From Callaeas wilsoni (taxonomy: Eukaryota; Chordata; Aves; Passeriformes; Callaeidae), in assembly GCA_013398955.1 (NCBI GenBank), contig VWPU01012123.1:1-64000 (forward strand): DNA of 64,000 nt, in the 5' to 3' direction. The notes beneath the pieces are model-generated. The model made no database searches. It was not told the DNA's origin and saw only the letters and a program-made list of their open reading frames with translations. Below are positions 49,236 to 57,719 of this stretch, in pieces (positions within the stretch are counted from its first letter, which is position 1; every line of letters starts with the position of its first letter). The position numbers were made by a program, and so were the translations under genes.

Positions 49236-52200
49236 TTTTAATAACACTTTGTTTTAGTAGTACTGTAGGGAAGTCCAGATTGCGTAATGGGTGGCAAGAT
49301 ATCTCTTCCAGAAATAAAGCTGTTTATGAGCTGAAAGGAAGGCCAGGCATATAAAACAAGAAAGCTTCTCAGATTTCCCATTATTTGAAAAGTAACCAAA
49401 CACTGTATTTAATTATATGATACAAAGTGAGATTTTAGAGCAAGTGCCAAGTGTTAGCAGTGAGCCATCAGCTTAGTTAATGTCCCTCCCAAGTCATATT
49501 AGTAAAATGATGGATTGTGGCACAGTCTTCATAAAAGTTAGCTGCTAGAATTAATATTTTCCATGTACCTCCTCACTTATTTAAAATGCAAGTAGTATTT
49601 TACAGGCTTCATTGCTAACATTTCGTGTGAACTTCTTTCTTAGACTGCAACAAGTTTTAAAATGTACATTGAAAACTGGAACATTCAGACAGCTGCCTGG
49701 CTGAAACGGTAAGAGTAATGAAACAGTAACGTGCTTGTGAGATCCAAAAGCTCTCCATGGCCTGGAAAAATGCTGACTGGTGGCTCTCATAAATGTATAG
49801 CCTCTTTTTCTTTCTTTGTTTCCTGTTTCTGTAATAATTGGTGCAATACAAGGATATTTGGTGCTGTAAAGTTTTATTGCTGCAAGTGTAAAACTACTTT
49901 ATATATGAGCAACAAAGCCATAAATGAACTGTTCAAATCTTCCCTAACAGAAAGTAATAGCATTTTGTTGTTTCCCTCCATTGTCTTTCCTGTACTGTTT
50001 TGCTTTGCTATGTTATGTTTCCCACACAGAGTCTTGTCGTGTCACTGGGATCCAGAAATTCAGCAAGAGATAAAGTCAAAATCTTCCGAGCCCCAGTGTA
50101 GTCTGGTTTGGAGTTACCCCGAGATGCTTGCCAGGGAGTCCTTGTTTAGGATATAGGGAAGAGACTTATCACTGAGATAATCTGATTTTAACCTGTGACT
50201 GTTGAGGCACATATTTTAAGTACTAGCATAAGTCCAGATTTTGTAGATTGGACTGTATCTCTACTCATTTCACTGTCTGGTGTGATTAAACCTCAGCATA
50301 TAGTCAACATAGTGTCTGAAATGCAGGCACAGATTTATTGTAGTTATTGTAATTATAATAATGTTAAATCTTAAAAGTCGGTGTCTACTATTTTTCATTA
50401 CTCAAATGATCCCTGGTAAGAAATGCATTATCTTGACTTGTTTCTTTGGAGCACAGCATTTGATTTAAACTTCAGATAGCCAAATAGACTGGGTGTTGTT
50501 TTCTTGAACTGTTATCCTTGCATCTTGGGAGTAAGATTTTTGCTGCTAAAGTTAGCTGGAATCCCCTGTTTTGCAATAGTTTACGGCACTCCCTGTTGTT
50601 CCCAGCATCTGCCAGATAACTCTGCCTAAAAATATCTCTCTTCACTAGAGTGAAGGGTGGGGTCACATCTCTTTGTCTTTCAGCTTGCTCTTGATCTGTC
50701 ATCAGAGTTTGGAAGGGTAATGTATGATTCCAGATAGAGATGTAAAGGTGAACCAAGTCTTGCCTGACCTTTATTCCATTATTTATTTAAATGCTTTGAG
50801 CATCAGAAATATTTGTATAGGCGCTCTTTGGAAACTCATTTGCATATAAGCATGCTTCCTCATTCCATCTAAACCTCCGTTTAAATGAAGGGAGAGTGCC
50901 TCATGCCCTAGTCTGTAACTGAGCCAAGAAAAGACCACTGAGAAAACAGAGTAAGACCTTAGAAACAGAAGGATTTCAAGCGCAGTGGCCATTGTTCAGC
51001 CTCTTCTGTTTTGTTTTCATTTTTGCAGTGTCTGCTATGACAGAGCTCCCTGGTACCCTACGGCTTTAACATTTATCCTGTCGGCCCTGTGGCATGGTAT
51101 CTATCCTGGATATTATTTTACGTTTCTCACTGGAATCCTTATCACACTCGCAGCCAGAGCAGTACGTACCTTTCATTGTTCTCTTCTAAGGCCCATGCTA
51201 GACACTGTCCAGCTGTCAGCTGCACCCTCACATGGTCAAGCAGCTTGTCCCTGCTGTGAGCCCTCTTTCATGCCTTTGCAGGCTTAATGTTCGCTGAAAC
51301 TGTGCTCTGTATTGATGGTAATTGCAAAGTACCCAGCAGTTATAACCAGCATCAATTCTGGACGTGATGCACTGCTGTCCCTGGCTGTCAGAGGAAGTGT
51401 TGCTTGAGGATACACAGTTAGGAGTGCCACCAGCTGTGTCCATGCAGTCAAATTACCTTGGGATTCAAGCTCATGTTGGATTCCAGACTTCTGCTGGGTC
51501 ATGCTGCCTGTGTGCTAGCTTGTAATTAACTCTGGGTCCAGTCTTACACAAGAAGCTGCTGTGGGTTGAGCATTAGCCCAAACTTGAACAATTTATGTGG
51601 ATGCATTTGATGCAGTAAAATGGTCTCTGTGTTTATGGGCCTCATTTTGTGTAGAGCCACCAAAGACAGAACGGGGTTCCTGTCTCACAGTTGTTAAATT
51701 TGTCACTGCTGATCTTTCAGGCTGAACCAGCCACTTGTGCACGGCTGGGAAGCACCACTGTTGTTTTTTGGAGTTTGACTGTGGATAAATAACCATGTCA
51801 ATCTGAAAGGTGAATTGAACTAGTGGCCGGTATTAACCACTATCACTAGAGAATGTACTTTGCCTCTCATTTGTGACAATTTCACACAACATGAAACTAA
51901 CTTAAAATCTCTAGGGAACAGCACATACTTGTAGGTGTAAGCACTTACTTGTTTATTTAAAGTAACTTTGTTTTACTGTTGATAACCAGTAAGAAATGAA
52001 AACCAGGAGGGAGGAAGATTACAGCATAACAGCTTCCCTCCCAAAAAATATTGTGCCAGACACCCAGAATGAGAGAGTCTGCACCTGTGGCTGTGACAGA
52101 GAAAACTGGGGGCCACTCCTCTGTTTGACACTGGTTGACTGTGAGATCTTGAATACGCCAATCCATACACTTCTGTGTTCCTGCTCTCAGTGCTTTGTAA

Positions 52201-54341
52201 CTGGTGTATAAACCTTCCTGTGATACTAATGCTGATGGTCAGGGAGAGTCATGCACTGCAACGCGTCCATGTGACTTTGCCTAAGAAATGAATTTATATA
52301 ATTTTCTGCTTACTTTTCCCTGACCTGCAGATAAGAAACAACTGCAGACATTACTTCCTCTCGTCAGTGCCTCTTAAGATAGCCTACGATGTTGTTACCT
52401 GGGCGGTCACTCAGCTGGCTGTGTGCTACACTGTTGCACCCTTCGTTATGCTGGCTGTGGAGCCCACCATTAAGTTTTACAAGTAAGTCCTCTCCCCTTG
52501 ACCTTATTCTCCAGGGTGGCATAGATTTTTATTAGCTAACCAAAACTACACTGAAAGGCAGTTTGCATTTCATCAAATTTGAAGGGAGTTCAGACATGAT
52601 GCTTGCTAAAGGATAGGGCGTGACTTTTGCACTCCTGTAATGTAATGAGATTATAACAATGCCAAGGCAGAGCACTTTGGTTGTTCTTCTCATTCTGTGT
52701 CCTTAGGCGACATTTGATGTACTCAGTTTCCATTTTCAAAACAGTTGGGTGTCAACCATTAGCAGTAGCCAAGGCTGAAGAGGTTAAGAATAATGTGAGT
52801 TGGCAGTAGGAAGGAGTTGCTGAGCAAAGGCTTCCAGCTGCTGAGTGCATGTAAGAGGAGGTGTGATCGATCAGCAGGAGATATGGAGGGCTCCTGGCAG
52901 AGCACTGCTCCTTGAAATGAGTATGCTTTTCATTACAAAAGTATGCTTTTCTTACAAAGTGAGTACTTCCCCAGATTCCTTAATAATAAGAAAACACTAG
53001 TGTTGCAGAGTACATTGAATGTGCTCTAATAAAACCAAGCCGAAACAGAGAAATTGAGAAAATAATTAGGAAAGGGAGACAGGACTACGTTGCTTTGCTT
53101 TTCCTTCATTGTACTGTCAATATGGACTAACAGCTTTTGGTTCAGAAGAAAGATAATTCCCTCCTCCAACATAAAAGACACAAAACTGGTAGTCAAGATA
53201 GGTGCTGTCTGTTTGGAGGAGTTTGGAATTTCAACATTTTCTATTCCTGTTTCTTAAAACTTTTGATTTCAACACAGAAAATTTACCATGTAAAAATTAC
53301 TCCAAATCTTTCTTAGCTTCATTTCTTAATAATTTTGCCCTAGTGACTTGTGCCTTGGTTAACTTCGAACATAGTTAACATTTAAACTTAGAGATTCGTA
53401 AGCAAGGAAATTTTATGCTTTTGGACTAGGATAGGAATGTTAGGAGCACTTCACACCACAAGCAATGGTCTTAAGTACCTTACAAGAATATTAAGAACTG
53501 TGGTAAGAAGCATAAACAAGACCACAGAAATGTGCATTGCTATGTTTAACAACTGGACCATACTGGTCCCAAATATCATCTTCCCCAAGCTGCCAGAACC
53601 TCATCTATTTGGTATAAGTATTTTTTATTTGTCTTCAACCTTGTGTATACTGAATTATTTGAAATAAAAATATTTGATGTTTAGAAACATACCAAATACA
53701 GATATCTCTGAGCATTTACCTTCAAAAATGCAAGCCTTCTGTAAACGTCTTTACCTGACCTTCTCCAGCTAAAAACTGGGTGTTTTGATTTATTTCAGAT
53801 CTCAGCATTTTGATTGAATTTTGTTCTTTCTGTCACTTTTTAAAATTTTTTTGAAGTCTGAACGATATTTCTTCAGAATGTGGCCTTGTATACTCTAACA
53901 TTAAAAGAGAGATGGGCTGAATAAGTCAGGGCTTGAATTACATGGGTTTATCTGAGCTGTCAGGCTTTGGATTCTAGGGTTTGCTGATGGTTTCCTTGCC
54001 TCATTATCATCCACAGCAGCATTTTCATCCATGCCAGCAGACATCATATTCTGAGACTGTGAAATTCAAGGGTGTATTTTTGTGCTTTCTAGGTCAGGTT
54101 CATACATTCTGCATTCATCCCTTAGCACTAAATTCTGTATATTGGGGTTGCACAATTCATATTATTCCCAACAAAAATGTAATATTCTCTTTCTGCTTTT
54201 GTTCCCAGGTCTGTGTATTTTCACATGCACATTCTAAGCATCCTGGTGTTGCTCCTGTTACCAATCAGACCTCAAACCCACTCTGTAAGAAGGGCTCAGA
54301 ATCAGGCTATGCTGAACTCTATTAAAAGCAAAGACAAATGA
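62..54341 (+). CDS. MBOAT1: MBOAT1, lysophospholipid acyltransferase 1 (complete, 13 coding exons)
   Basis: The joined CDS is 62-151, 22439-22584, 23106-23183, 26612-26707, 36894-36949, 39156-39210, 41877-42060, 43685-43877, 46735-46838, 49644-49708, 51029-51161, 52331-52482 and 54209-54341: 1485 nt, 494 residues, no internal stop, all introns GT-AG. The product matches human MBOAT1 along its whole length (RTTGST near the N-terminus, [48 protein letters not shown]) and fits it better than MBOAT2. MBOAT1 is an ER multi-pass acyltransferase of the Lands cycle that moves acyl groups from acyl-CoA to lysophosphatidylethanolamine and lysophosphatidylserine. Predicted active-site residues are N347 and H378, by alignment with MBOAT7 N321/H356. 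About ten hydrophobic segments are visible. The last five residues, KSKDK, fit the KXKXX ER-retrieval form. Exons 3 and 4 are multiples of three, so skipping either would keep frame. Confidence 0.97.
300..319 (+). promoter_or_regulatory. G-quadruplex motif at the start of intron 1
   Basis: Four G-runs (300-302, 306-308, 310-314, 317-319) are separated by loops of 3, 1 and 2 bases, which fits G3+N1-7 four times. It lies in the CpG island about 150 nt after the exon 1 donor. It also contains a GC-box-like GGGCGGGG. Confidence 0.6.
4605..4695 (+). repeat. Possible MIR SINE remnant
   Basis: The order is a diverged B-box-like GGTTTGGGTCCCC near 4647, then CTTGTGAACAGGGCAGTTCA, which resembles the MIR stretch for CTGTGTGACCTTGGGCAAGTT. 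It is very diverged, as expected for an old amniote SINE. Confidence 0.3.
7741..7820 (+). repeat. MIR-like, tRNA-derived SINE remnant
   Basis: The sequence runs GTGAGGTAGTGTTAAAGAGA, GACTCTG, then GGTTCAAATCC (an exact Pol III B-box form) at about 7796. This follows the order of the MIR 5' part (ATAGTGGTTAAGAGC, ACTCTG, GGTTCGAATCC). No cloverleaf can be drawn, so it is a SINE remnant and not a tRNA gene. Confidence 0.45.
8801..8980 (-). repeat. CR1 LINE 3'-end fragment
   Basis: Read on the plus strand it gives the reverse complement of the CR1 3' region: TAGAATG near the tail, then TTCTGCTAGACCATGTTACTC, GAGCCCCACGTGGCCTTGAA, CACCTCCAGGGACGGGG and a final AGTGAAGAA-like segment. The order and words match the CR1 3' consensus of birds with many changes. 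Confidence 0.7.
9896..9912. repeat. Poly(T) tract
   Basis: An uninterrupted T-run of about 17 bases in intron 1. It has no recognisable element next to it. Confidence 0.8.
11555..11582. repeat. Inverted repeat with 9-bp arms
   Basis: TTCATGATC is followed ten bases later by GATCATGAA, a perfect 9-bp inverted repeat in intron 1. I see no associated element, and it may be chance in AT-rich sequence. Confidence 0.5.
15388..15619 (+). other. Candidate hidden (poison) exon in intron 1
   Basis: A T- and C-rich tract ending TTTCTATTACAG precedes 15388, and AAAG|GTGAGT follows 15619, giving a strong acceptor and a near-perfect donor 232 nt apart. If spliced to exon 1, the MBOAT1 frame adds 20 codons and stops at TGA 15448-15450; 232 is not a multiple of three. 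The sequence inside is complex and free of repeats, and looks like a conserved element. No transcript evidence is available here. Confidence 0.35.
21397..21429. repeat. A-rich tract
   Basis: A run of 19 A is followed by GAAAAATAAAAAAAG. It may be the tail of a lost retroelement, but no element body is recognisable upstream. Confidence 0.7.
22439..22584 (+). CDS. MBOAT1: MBOAT1 exon 2 (residues 31-79)
   Basis: The acceptor is CTTTTACAG and the donor is GTGAGT. It codes [20 protein letters not shown], the first membrane segment (about 33-51), then a loop with [15 protein letters not shown] and the second segment ending CFGW. It ends two bases into the codon for W79. It matches human MBOAT1 ([16 protein letters not shown] and IFGIYFVIFCFGW in the human protein). 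Confidence 0.96.
22585..23105 (+). other. MBOAT1: MBOAT1 intron 2 (521 bp)
   Basis: A short intron with donor GTGAGT and acceptor TGTCTTCAAG. It is AT-rich, and I see no repeat or other element in it. Confidence 0.93.
23106..23183 (+). CDS. MBOAT1: MBOAT1 exon 3 (residues 79-105)
   Basis: The acceptor is TTGTCTTCAAG and the donor is GTGAGC. It codes [16 protein letters not shown] and [10 protein letters not shown], a membrane segment and a short loop like the human YSVHLFVLVLMCYAIM and SNIHR. The 78 nt are 26 codons entered and left in the same phase, so the exon is a symmetric cassette. Confidence 0.95.
24351..24582. repeat. Three-copy tandem repeat, 76-79-bp unit
   Basis: Copies start at 24351, 24430 and 24506 with CCCCCTCACTCTTC and run to AAACACAAATCAA. 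They are identical except that the middle copy lacks one TTC. Each unit carries AGCCACAATGGCT, an imperfect palindrome with 5-bp arms. The near-identity means the array is young or kept alike by conversion. Confidence 0.95.
25500..25760 (-). pseudogene. Possible CR1 ORF1 (esterase-like) remnant
   Basis: The minus strand has an open frame over about 25396-25887 that includes [12 protein letters not shown]. The HVGTN word is typical of the SGNH/esterase-like domain in ORF1 of CR1-type LINEs. The flanking residues are not a convincing match, and no other active-site block is evident. It could also be a chance frame. A CR1 tail lies downstream but in the opposite orientation, so the two are not one element. 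Confidence 0.3.
26017..26070 (+). repeat. CR1 LINE 3' tail
   Basis: AGTTGGACACGGTGATCTTA, AGGTCCTTTCCAACCTATAT and GATTCTATGATT match the last 50 bases of avian CR1, including the ATTCTATGATT end. Only the tail is present, as is usual for 5'-truncated CR1 copies. Confidence 0.8.
26612..26707 (+). CDS. MBOAT1: MBOAT1 exon 4 (residues 105-137)
   Basis: The acceptor is TTATGTTTTTAG and the donor is GTGAGT. It codes [19 protein letters not shown] and [13 protein letters not shown], with [18 protein letters not shown] the same as in human MBOAT1. The human MBOAT2 protein has a different stretch here, which helps assign the paralogue. At 96 nt it is also a symmetric exon. Confidence 0.96.
30231..30613 (+). 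repeat. CR1 LINE 3' end (about 380 bp)
   Basis: In order: GAGACCTGAGGTTGTTTAGC, CTGGGGAACAGGAGG, GACAAGAGGAAACGGCCTCA, AACAGGCTGCCCAGGGAAGT, GTTGGACTCAATGATC and TGATTCTATGAT. These are the standard blocks of the CR1 3' UTR, with the typical 3' end. It is 5'-truncated. Confidence 0.93.
31566..31580. repeat. (CA)n microsatellite, short
   Basis: About seven CA units followed by a run of A. Confidence 0.8.
33312..33970 (-). repeat. CR1 LINE 3' end with broken pol C-terminus
   Basis: The plus strand begins with ATCACAGAATCAG, the reverse of the CR1 end, and continues through the 3' UTR blocks (CACCTCCAGAGACAGTGCC, CTGGGAAGTCCATTCCAATG). Past about 33680, minus-strand frames give [20 protein letters not shown] and, in another frame, [17 protein letters not shown], both typical of the C-terminus of the CR1 reverse-transcriptase ORF. 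The two parts lie in different frames, so the copy is dead. About 660 bp are kept. Confidence 0.92.
36800..36820. repeat. 21-bp near-palindrome before exon 5
   Basis: TTATGCCTTT, one T, then AAAGGCATAA: perfect 10-bp arms around a single base. It ends 73 nt before exon 5, just above the usual branch-point zone. Confidence 0.7.
36894..36949 (+). CDS. MBOAT1: MBOAT1 exon 5 (residues 137-156)
   Basis: The acceptor is TTTGTTATAG and the donor is GTAAGA. This 56-nt exon codes [19 protein letters not shown], close to the human [19 protein letters not shown]. The segment is a conserved part of the LPLAT-type MBOAT core. Exons 5 and 6 together are 111 nt and would have to be skipped as a pair to keep frame. 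Confidence 0.95.
36950..39155 (+). other. MBOAT1: MBOAT1 intron 5 (2.2 kb)
   Basis: The donor is GTAAGA and the acceptor TTTCCAG. I see no repeat family or other element in it. Confidence 0.92.
39156..39210 (+). CDS. MBOAT1: MBOAT1 exon 6 (residues 156-174)
   Basis: The acceptor is TTTCTTTCCAG and the donor is GTAAGG. It codes [18 protein letters not shown], a polar stretch corresponding to human LGRRAEDLSAEQHRLAIK. It is a hydrophilic loop between membrane parts. Confidence 0.94.
39211..41876 (+). other. MBOAT1: MBOAT1 intron 6 (2.7 kb)
   Basis: The donor is GTAAGG. It contains a T/G-rich stretch after 39265 and otherwise nothing recognisable. Confidence 0.92.
41877..42060 (+). CDS. MBOAT1: MBOAT1 exon 7 (residues 174-235)
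   Basis: The acceptor is GATTTTTCACAG and the donor is GTAAGT. It codes [20 protein letters not shown], then [34 protein letters not shown] and LPDPSPT. The FMSIIAGPC segment and the KDYIAFIEG loop are nearly invariant in MBOAT1. The exon starts with the G that completes K174; a longer open frame here in another phase is not the coding one. Confidence 0.96.
42061..43684 (+). other. MBOAT1: MBOAT1 intron 7 (1.6 kb)
   Basis: The donor is GTAAGT. Nothing recognisable is present; the middle is AT-rich. Confidence 0.92.
43685..43877 (+). CDS. MBOAT1: MBOAT1 exon 8 (residues 236-300)
   Basis: The acceptor is GTGCTTTTTAG and the donor is GTAAGT. It codes [59 protein letters not shown] and FAWTLA. 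This gives one membrane segment (about 242-256), a lumenal or cytosolic loop, and the start of the conserved [13 protein letters not shown] block. Confidence 0.96.
43878..46734 (+). other. MBOAT1: MBOAT1 intron 8 (2.9 kb)
   Basis: It holds the CTAG-rich minisatellite at 44705-44779, a G-rich stretch near 44880-44910 and a short TTTA repeat (45730-45744). No gene is seen in it. Confidence 0.92.
44705..44779. repeat. CTAGTGTAC minisatellite with palindromes
   Basis: Four perfect 9-bp copies of CTAGTGTAC cover 44719-44754. They are flanked by CTAGATCTAG (44713-44722), a perfect 10-bp palindrome, and by CACTAGGTAC and TCTAGA. The unit is nearly self-complementary, so the block can fold in several registers. 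Confidence 0.9.
46735..46838 (+). CDS. MBOAT1: MBOAT1 exon 9 (residues 300-334), tandem NAGNAG acceptor
   Basis: The acceptor region reads TTGCAGCAG, with two AGs three bases apart. Using the first gives [19 protein letters not shown], then [16 protein letters not shown], as in human MBOAT1. Using the second would drop one alanine (LADA to LDA) without a frame change. The WD at 322-323 fits the family's conserved WD motif. The donor is GAG|GTGAGA. Confidence 0.95.
46839..49643 (+). other. MBOAT1: MBOAT1 intron 9 (2.8 kb)
   Basis: The donor is GTGAGA. Apart from the AAT microsatellite at 49167 I see no element. Confidence 0.92.
49167..49235. repeat. (AAT)23 microsatellite
   Basis: Twenty-three uninterrupted AAT units, 408 bp before exon 10. 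A pure run of this length is expected to vary in length between individuals. Confidence 0.97.
49644..49708 (+). CDS. MBOAT1: MBOAT1 exon 10 (residues 335-356), catalytic Asn
   Basis: The acceptor is CTTTCTTAG and the donor is GTAAGA. It codes [19 protein letters not shown], then LKR. The second Asn of NWN, residue 347, aligns with the catalytic Asn321 of MBOAT7 by its spacing to the later His. The block is nearly the same as in human MBOAT1. Confidence 0.96.
49709..51028 (+). other. MBOAT1: MBOAT1 intron 10 (1.3 kb)
   Basis: The donor is GTAAGA and the acceptor TTTTTGCAG. Nothing recognisable is present. Confidence 0.92.
51029..51161 (+). CDS. MBOAT1: MBOAT1 exon 11 (residues 356-400), catalytic His
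   Basis: The acceptor is TTTTTGCAG and the donor is GTACGT. It codes [20 protein letters not shown], then [19 protein letters not shown] and LAARA. This is the WHGxxPGYxxxF signature of LPLAT-type MBOATs. The predicted catalytic residue is H378 in a hydrophobic segment. The exon ends on a codon boundary. Confidence 0.97.
51162..52330 (+). other. MBOAT1: MBOAT1 intron 11 (1.2 kb)
   Basis: The donor is GTACGT, slightly off consensus. Nothing recognisable is present. Confidence 0.92.
52331..52482 (+). CDS. MBOAT1: MBOAT1 exon 12 (residues 401-451)
   Basis: The acceptor is TGACCTGCAG and the donor is GTAAGT. It codes [20 protein letters not shown], then [19 protein letters not shown] and [12 protein letters not shown]. 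It holds the basic loop RNNxRHYF and a long membrane segment (about 420-445), like human RNNYRHYFLSS and [20 protein letters not shown]. Confidence 0.96.
52483..54208 (+). other. MBOAT1: MBOAT1 intron 12 (1.7 kb)
   Basis: The donor is GTAAGT. It has a two-copy 20-bp duplication at 52921-52958 (GTATGCTTTTCATTACAAAA and a near copy) and otherwise no element. Confidence 0.92.
54209..54341 (+). CDS. MBOAT1: MBOAT1 exon 13, C-terminus (residues 451-494) and stop
   Basis: The acceptor is TTTGTTCCCAG. It codes [19 protein letters not shown], the last membrane segment, then a basic cytosolic tail [20 protein letters not shown] ending SKDK and TGA at 54339-54341. The last five residues have Lys at -3 and -5, a KXKXX retrieval form; the human tail KRKTD fits the same pattern. 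The family match fixes the reading frame here; a longer frame in another phase across the same bases is not coding. Confidence 0.94.
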
Positions 54342-54605
54342 TGCCTCCAAAGAAAACTGCCAGCATTGTGAAATCAAACTGTTGTGTTGTAAACAAACAA
54401 ATAAGAAGAAAAACGGGTTGCAGGAGGCTCAAGTACAAGACAAGTGGCACTTCTGTTAGCTATCTTAAAATCTTACTGGAGAGAGCAGAGAAGAGCCTGA
54501 ATAACTGTATTTCAAATTACTCCAGTTAATGGAGGTTTTACAGGCAACGTTTACAGGCTCATGGGGCATTTAATTTTTATAATAAATATTTTTATGAAGT
54601 GTTTT
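54342..54605 (+). other. MBOAT1: MBOAT1 3' UTR (proximal form)
   Basis: This stretch follows the TGA and ends just past the first good poly(A) signal at 54581. It is AT-rich towards its end, and the end point is an estimate. A second AATAAA at 56032-56037 followed by GT-rich sequence could end a longer form. Confidence 0.6.
54581..54586 (+). terminator. Poly(A) signal AATAAA for MBOAT1
   Basis: A canonical AATAAA lies 240 nt after the stop codon. A GT- and T-rich stretch follows within 30 nt, the usual layout for cleavage and polyadenylation. The cleavage point is not determined. Confidence 0.7.
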
Positions 54606-56114
54606 TATATATTTAAATTTTTTCTCAGAGAGGCATTTTTTCTCTTTTACAGAAATACACAACTATTAATCAACAAATAATCTTGCGATTAGAGAGGGGG
54701 ACTGAAAGCAGCTAGTAAAGAGTTAGACCAGCTGCCCGATAGCCTGGCGCTGTGGGCGGCTGGCAGGGAAACTTTTCATCTTTTGGTTGTGGAGAGAGAT
54801 GGTGCAAGTAGAAGACTACAGGCATGGGGCTGCTCAAGGTGCTGGCGCTGACTTGTGCCCCCAGCAGGGGCAAGGGGGAGCGGGGCTTTCCCCGGCAAAC
54901 CCCGGAGCAGGGACTGCAGCCTGAAGCTGGGCAGCAAAGGTGCTTCACACCCTTCAATGTGACGCCTGCTGGTGATGAGGGCAAGACAGGTCCCTTGGGA
55001 ATCGGTGTCTGGGAGCACTGATAACTGGCTAAGCCAAAATTTAAAGCCAAGTAAAAGAAAAACAAAAGGCAGAAAGGGGAACTCAAATCTAGAGTAAAAG
55101 AAGGGACATGCAGCCTGTGGTCTGTAGAGTTGTGCTTCTCTAATGACACAGCTGGTGCTCATTGCTACATCAGCGTTACTTTGTAGTCTTAGAGTGATGC
55201 AACACTTCCTTTTTGGTATCAAAATAAGCGAGGAGCCATGCAGGGTTAGTGTTTTAAAGCTTGCAGTTATGGGTTAAATCGGAAAAAGCTTTTTAGTAAA
55301 TCAGACTGTTCTATTGAAAAACATCCCATCTTATGGAGGGGTTACATTCCAGCAGATAACACTAATAGGAAACCTGAACGGTAATTATCACAGCCATAGT
55401 AAATAATTCTCTATAAAATATTGTGATGTGATATGATCACCACGAGAGTCAAGACTGAGTCCTTGTGTGATCTTGACATCTGACTTAAGTGTTGATGCAA
55501 GTTTCCCTGCTTGTAAAGTCCTTGACTTACAGGGCTGTTTTGAGGCTTAATTCCTAAGTGCTTGTGCATTGAGATAACCTGCTGCAAAATGCTATGTCAG
55601 GGTTTTTTATTCCTTTTTTTCTTAAATCTACTTACCCCAGTAAAATAGACTGGTACCACACATCAAAACCAACAAAATCATTTTTAAAAAATGTTTTTCA
55701 GGAATGCTTTTATCAGGATTTTGTAGAAGCAGTTCCTTTGTTAAAGTATTGGTATTGCTTTATCAACATTTAACTAATATATGATCGAGCAAAGAATCTG
55801 CTGTTTACTGCATTCTGATTTTGTGTCAGATTAAAATTTTGTAGAATCATTATGTTTTGAGAAGAAACAAATCAGTGAACCCAATATGAGTTACAAAAAA
55901 AGTGATTTTTTTTTCCTCTTGATGGGAAGTTTTTGTCCTGTGACCACATCATGATAATAGAGCATATTTCATGGAAGAGTTTATTTGCTAATTTATTTTA
56001 AAGGGCAAGATGGGATTAAAAGATTGATCTGAATAAACAATTTGCTTTGTGTCACTGCCTGGTGTTATTGATCACGAACGTCGAATGTGAAAATGGGTGA
56101 GTGGGTGGGTGAAA

Positions 56115-56134
56115 TCCCTCACGCTTGTGAGGGA
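56115..56134. repeat. Hairpin with 8-bp arms
   Basis: TCCCTCAC, loop GCTT, GTGAGGGA. It lies about 80 nt after the second AATAAA at 56032. It has no T-tract of Pol III type after it. Confidence 0.6.
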
Positions 56135-57667
56135 AGATGTTCAGCTCTGCTGGACTTAACACAGCAGCTGAGCTTTCCATCCTGCTCCTGCTGAAACAGA
56201 GACAAGGTGACCCCTGTCTGTTTTCATGGCAGCTTTGCCCTTAACTTGGCTGGTCTTTTTTTGTCCTCGTGCGTGTATTCTCCTTGTGGCACCAGCCTCA
56301 ATTGCATCTTGGGCATCTAAGATTTCCCTTGATGGCTGTGCCATCCTTGTTTCCTGTGGGAGCGAGCCAGGGCACATCCCCAGAATGGGATGGGGATTTG
56401 GGTGCTGCTGGCCCTGGAATCCTGTGGGCTGAAGCCAGCCTGTGATTGCCTCCCAGAAACAAATGAATCTGTGAGCTCTGGCAGAGACAGCAAAATTCAC
56501 ATCAACTCTGGGCTTCAGCAAGACTGCGGAAGGCAAATGTTCCCAGCAGGATGGCCTTAGCACCTGCTTTGGAAAATAAGTGCTCTCAAAGGGGGTTGTG
56601 GGTCTGTATCTGCTGCTCTGTGCCCTGAGATCTGCCTGCACAGCTTGTGCCCTGTTCTGCAGTTCTTCCTGAGCTGTGTATGTTCAAGAGAGGCCAGGTA
56701 TCATCGGTGGGGTTTCTCTTCTAGTGTTTCCCCAAGTGAAACTTGCTTATATCTAATGCCACTGATTTATGTTGTAGTTTCGGCTCCTGTAATGTGATGA
56801 ATTAGTCCGGGCTAGTGAGCAAATTCTTACTCTCCTGTCGTGTTGTCTTCTCGGCCTGAACCTCTCCCCGAAAACAGGCACCCTGGGAATCAAAGAGAAC
56901 CGATCATACTGATTTAATGTGATATGTTACATGAACCAAAATTGAAACTGGCTTCTTGAAACATTGCATTTGCAGGGAAACTTGCTGGTTGAATTAGCCT
57001 TAAAGCTGGATGGAAAAGAAGAAAATTACCTAAAATCTTTGCTGTGCTGTGTTACTGTGGATTAGGCAGCACACCTAGCCAAATGTGGCAGTCCTGCAAA
57101 GCTAACACAGAGTGGATTTAAATAGCTGTAAAATATTCCTTTGAGAAAAAAGGCTGTTAGCTTTGAAGTTACCTTGATCAATCTGTTGTATTGAGCTTTC
57201 CTCTCCTTTTCTTCTTCTCAGGGGCGTCAGGAAAATTATTCCACAAACACCAGAGGTTTATGTCCAAAAAGGAGCCAGAGGGGGTCTGTTACTTTATTCG
57301 AATAAAGGGAGAGATCATGGGCATTTCCCATGGGGTCTCTCAAATTGTTAAAGGACGCAGCCTCCTTTCTATCCTAATTTCCCGGCTGCATTTCCCGCTC
57401 TCTTTCTGAGACGTACTTGAGAGGTACAGACTTCTCGAATTACCTAATATCTAAGACCCCCTTCTAATGTATACCCCCTCTCCCCCTCCCCTTTCCTTTT
57501 CCTTGTGTCAATCAGTGGACTTCCTATGCAAGTTATGGTTCTCCCCATTGTTTCTTTAATCTCTCAGTATCTAACTTTATTTATCAGCAGACCCACAGTT
57601 TGTTTGTAAAGACAAATCTCTCTCATTCCTTTCAAGGGAATGATATTGTGTTTTATAGAAAGACTTG

Positions 57668-57719
57668 AAAGAGTCTTCTTTGAAGACTCTTTACAGGAGA
57701 CTACTATTTACAGGAGACT
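57668..57719. repeat. Perfect 11-bp hairpin followed by a 13-bp direct repeat
   Basis: AAAGAGTCTTC, TTT, GAAGACTCTTT (57668-57692), overlapped by TTTACAGGAGACT at 57690-57702 and again at 57707-57719. The two copies are 17 bases apart. Confidence 0.85.

Noticed and set aside
56156..56641. 161-residue minus-strand frame in the downstream flank
   Set aside because: Low-complexity composition, no domain, no splice or promoter context; it looks like chance in GC-richer sequence.
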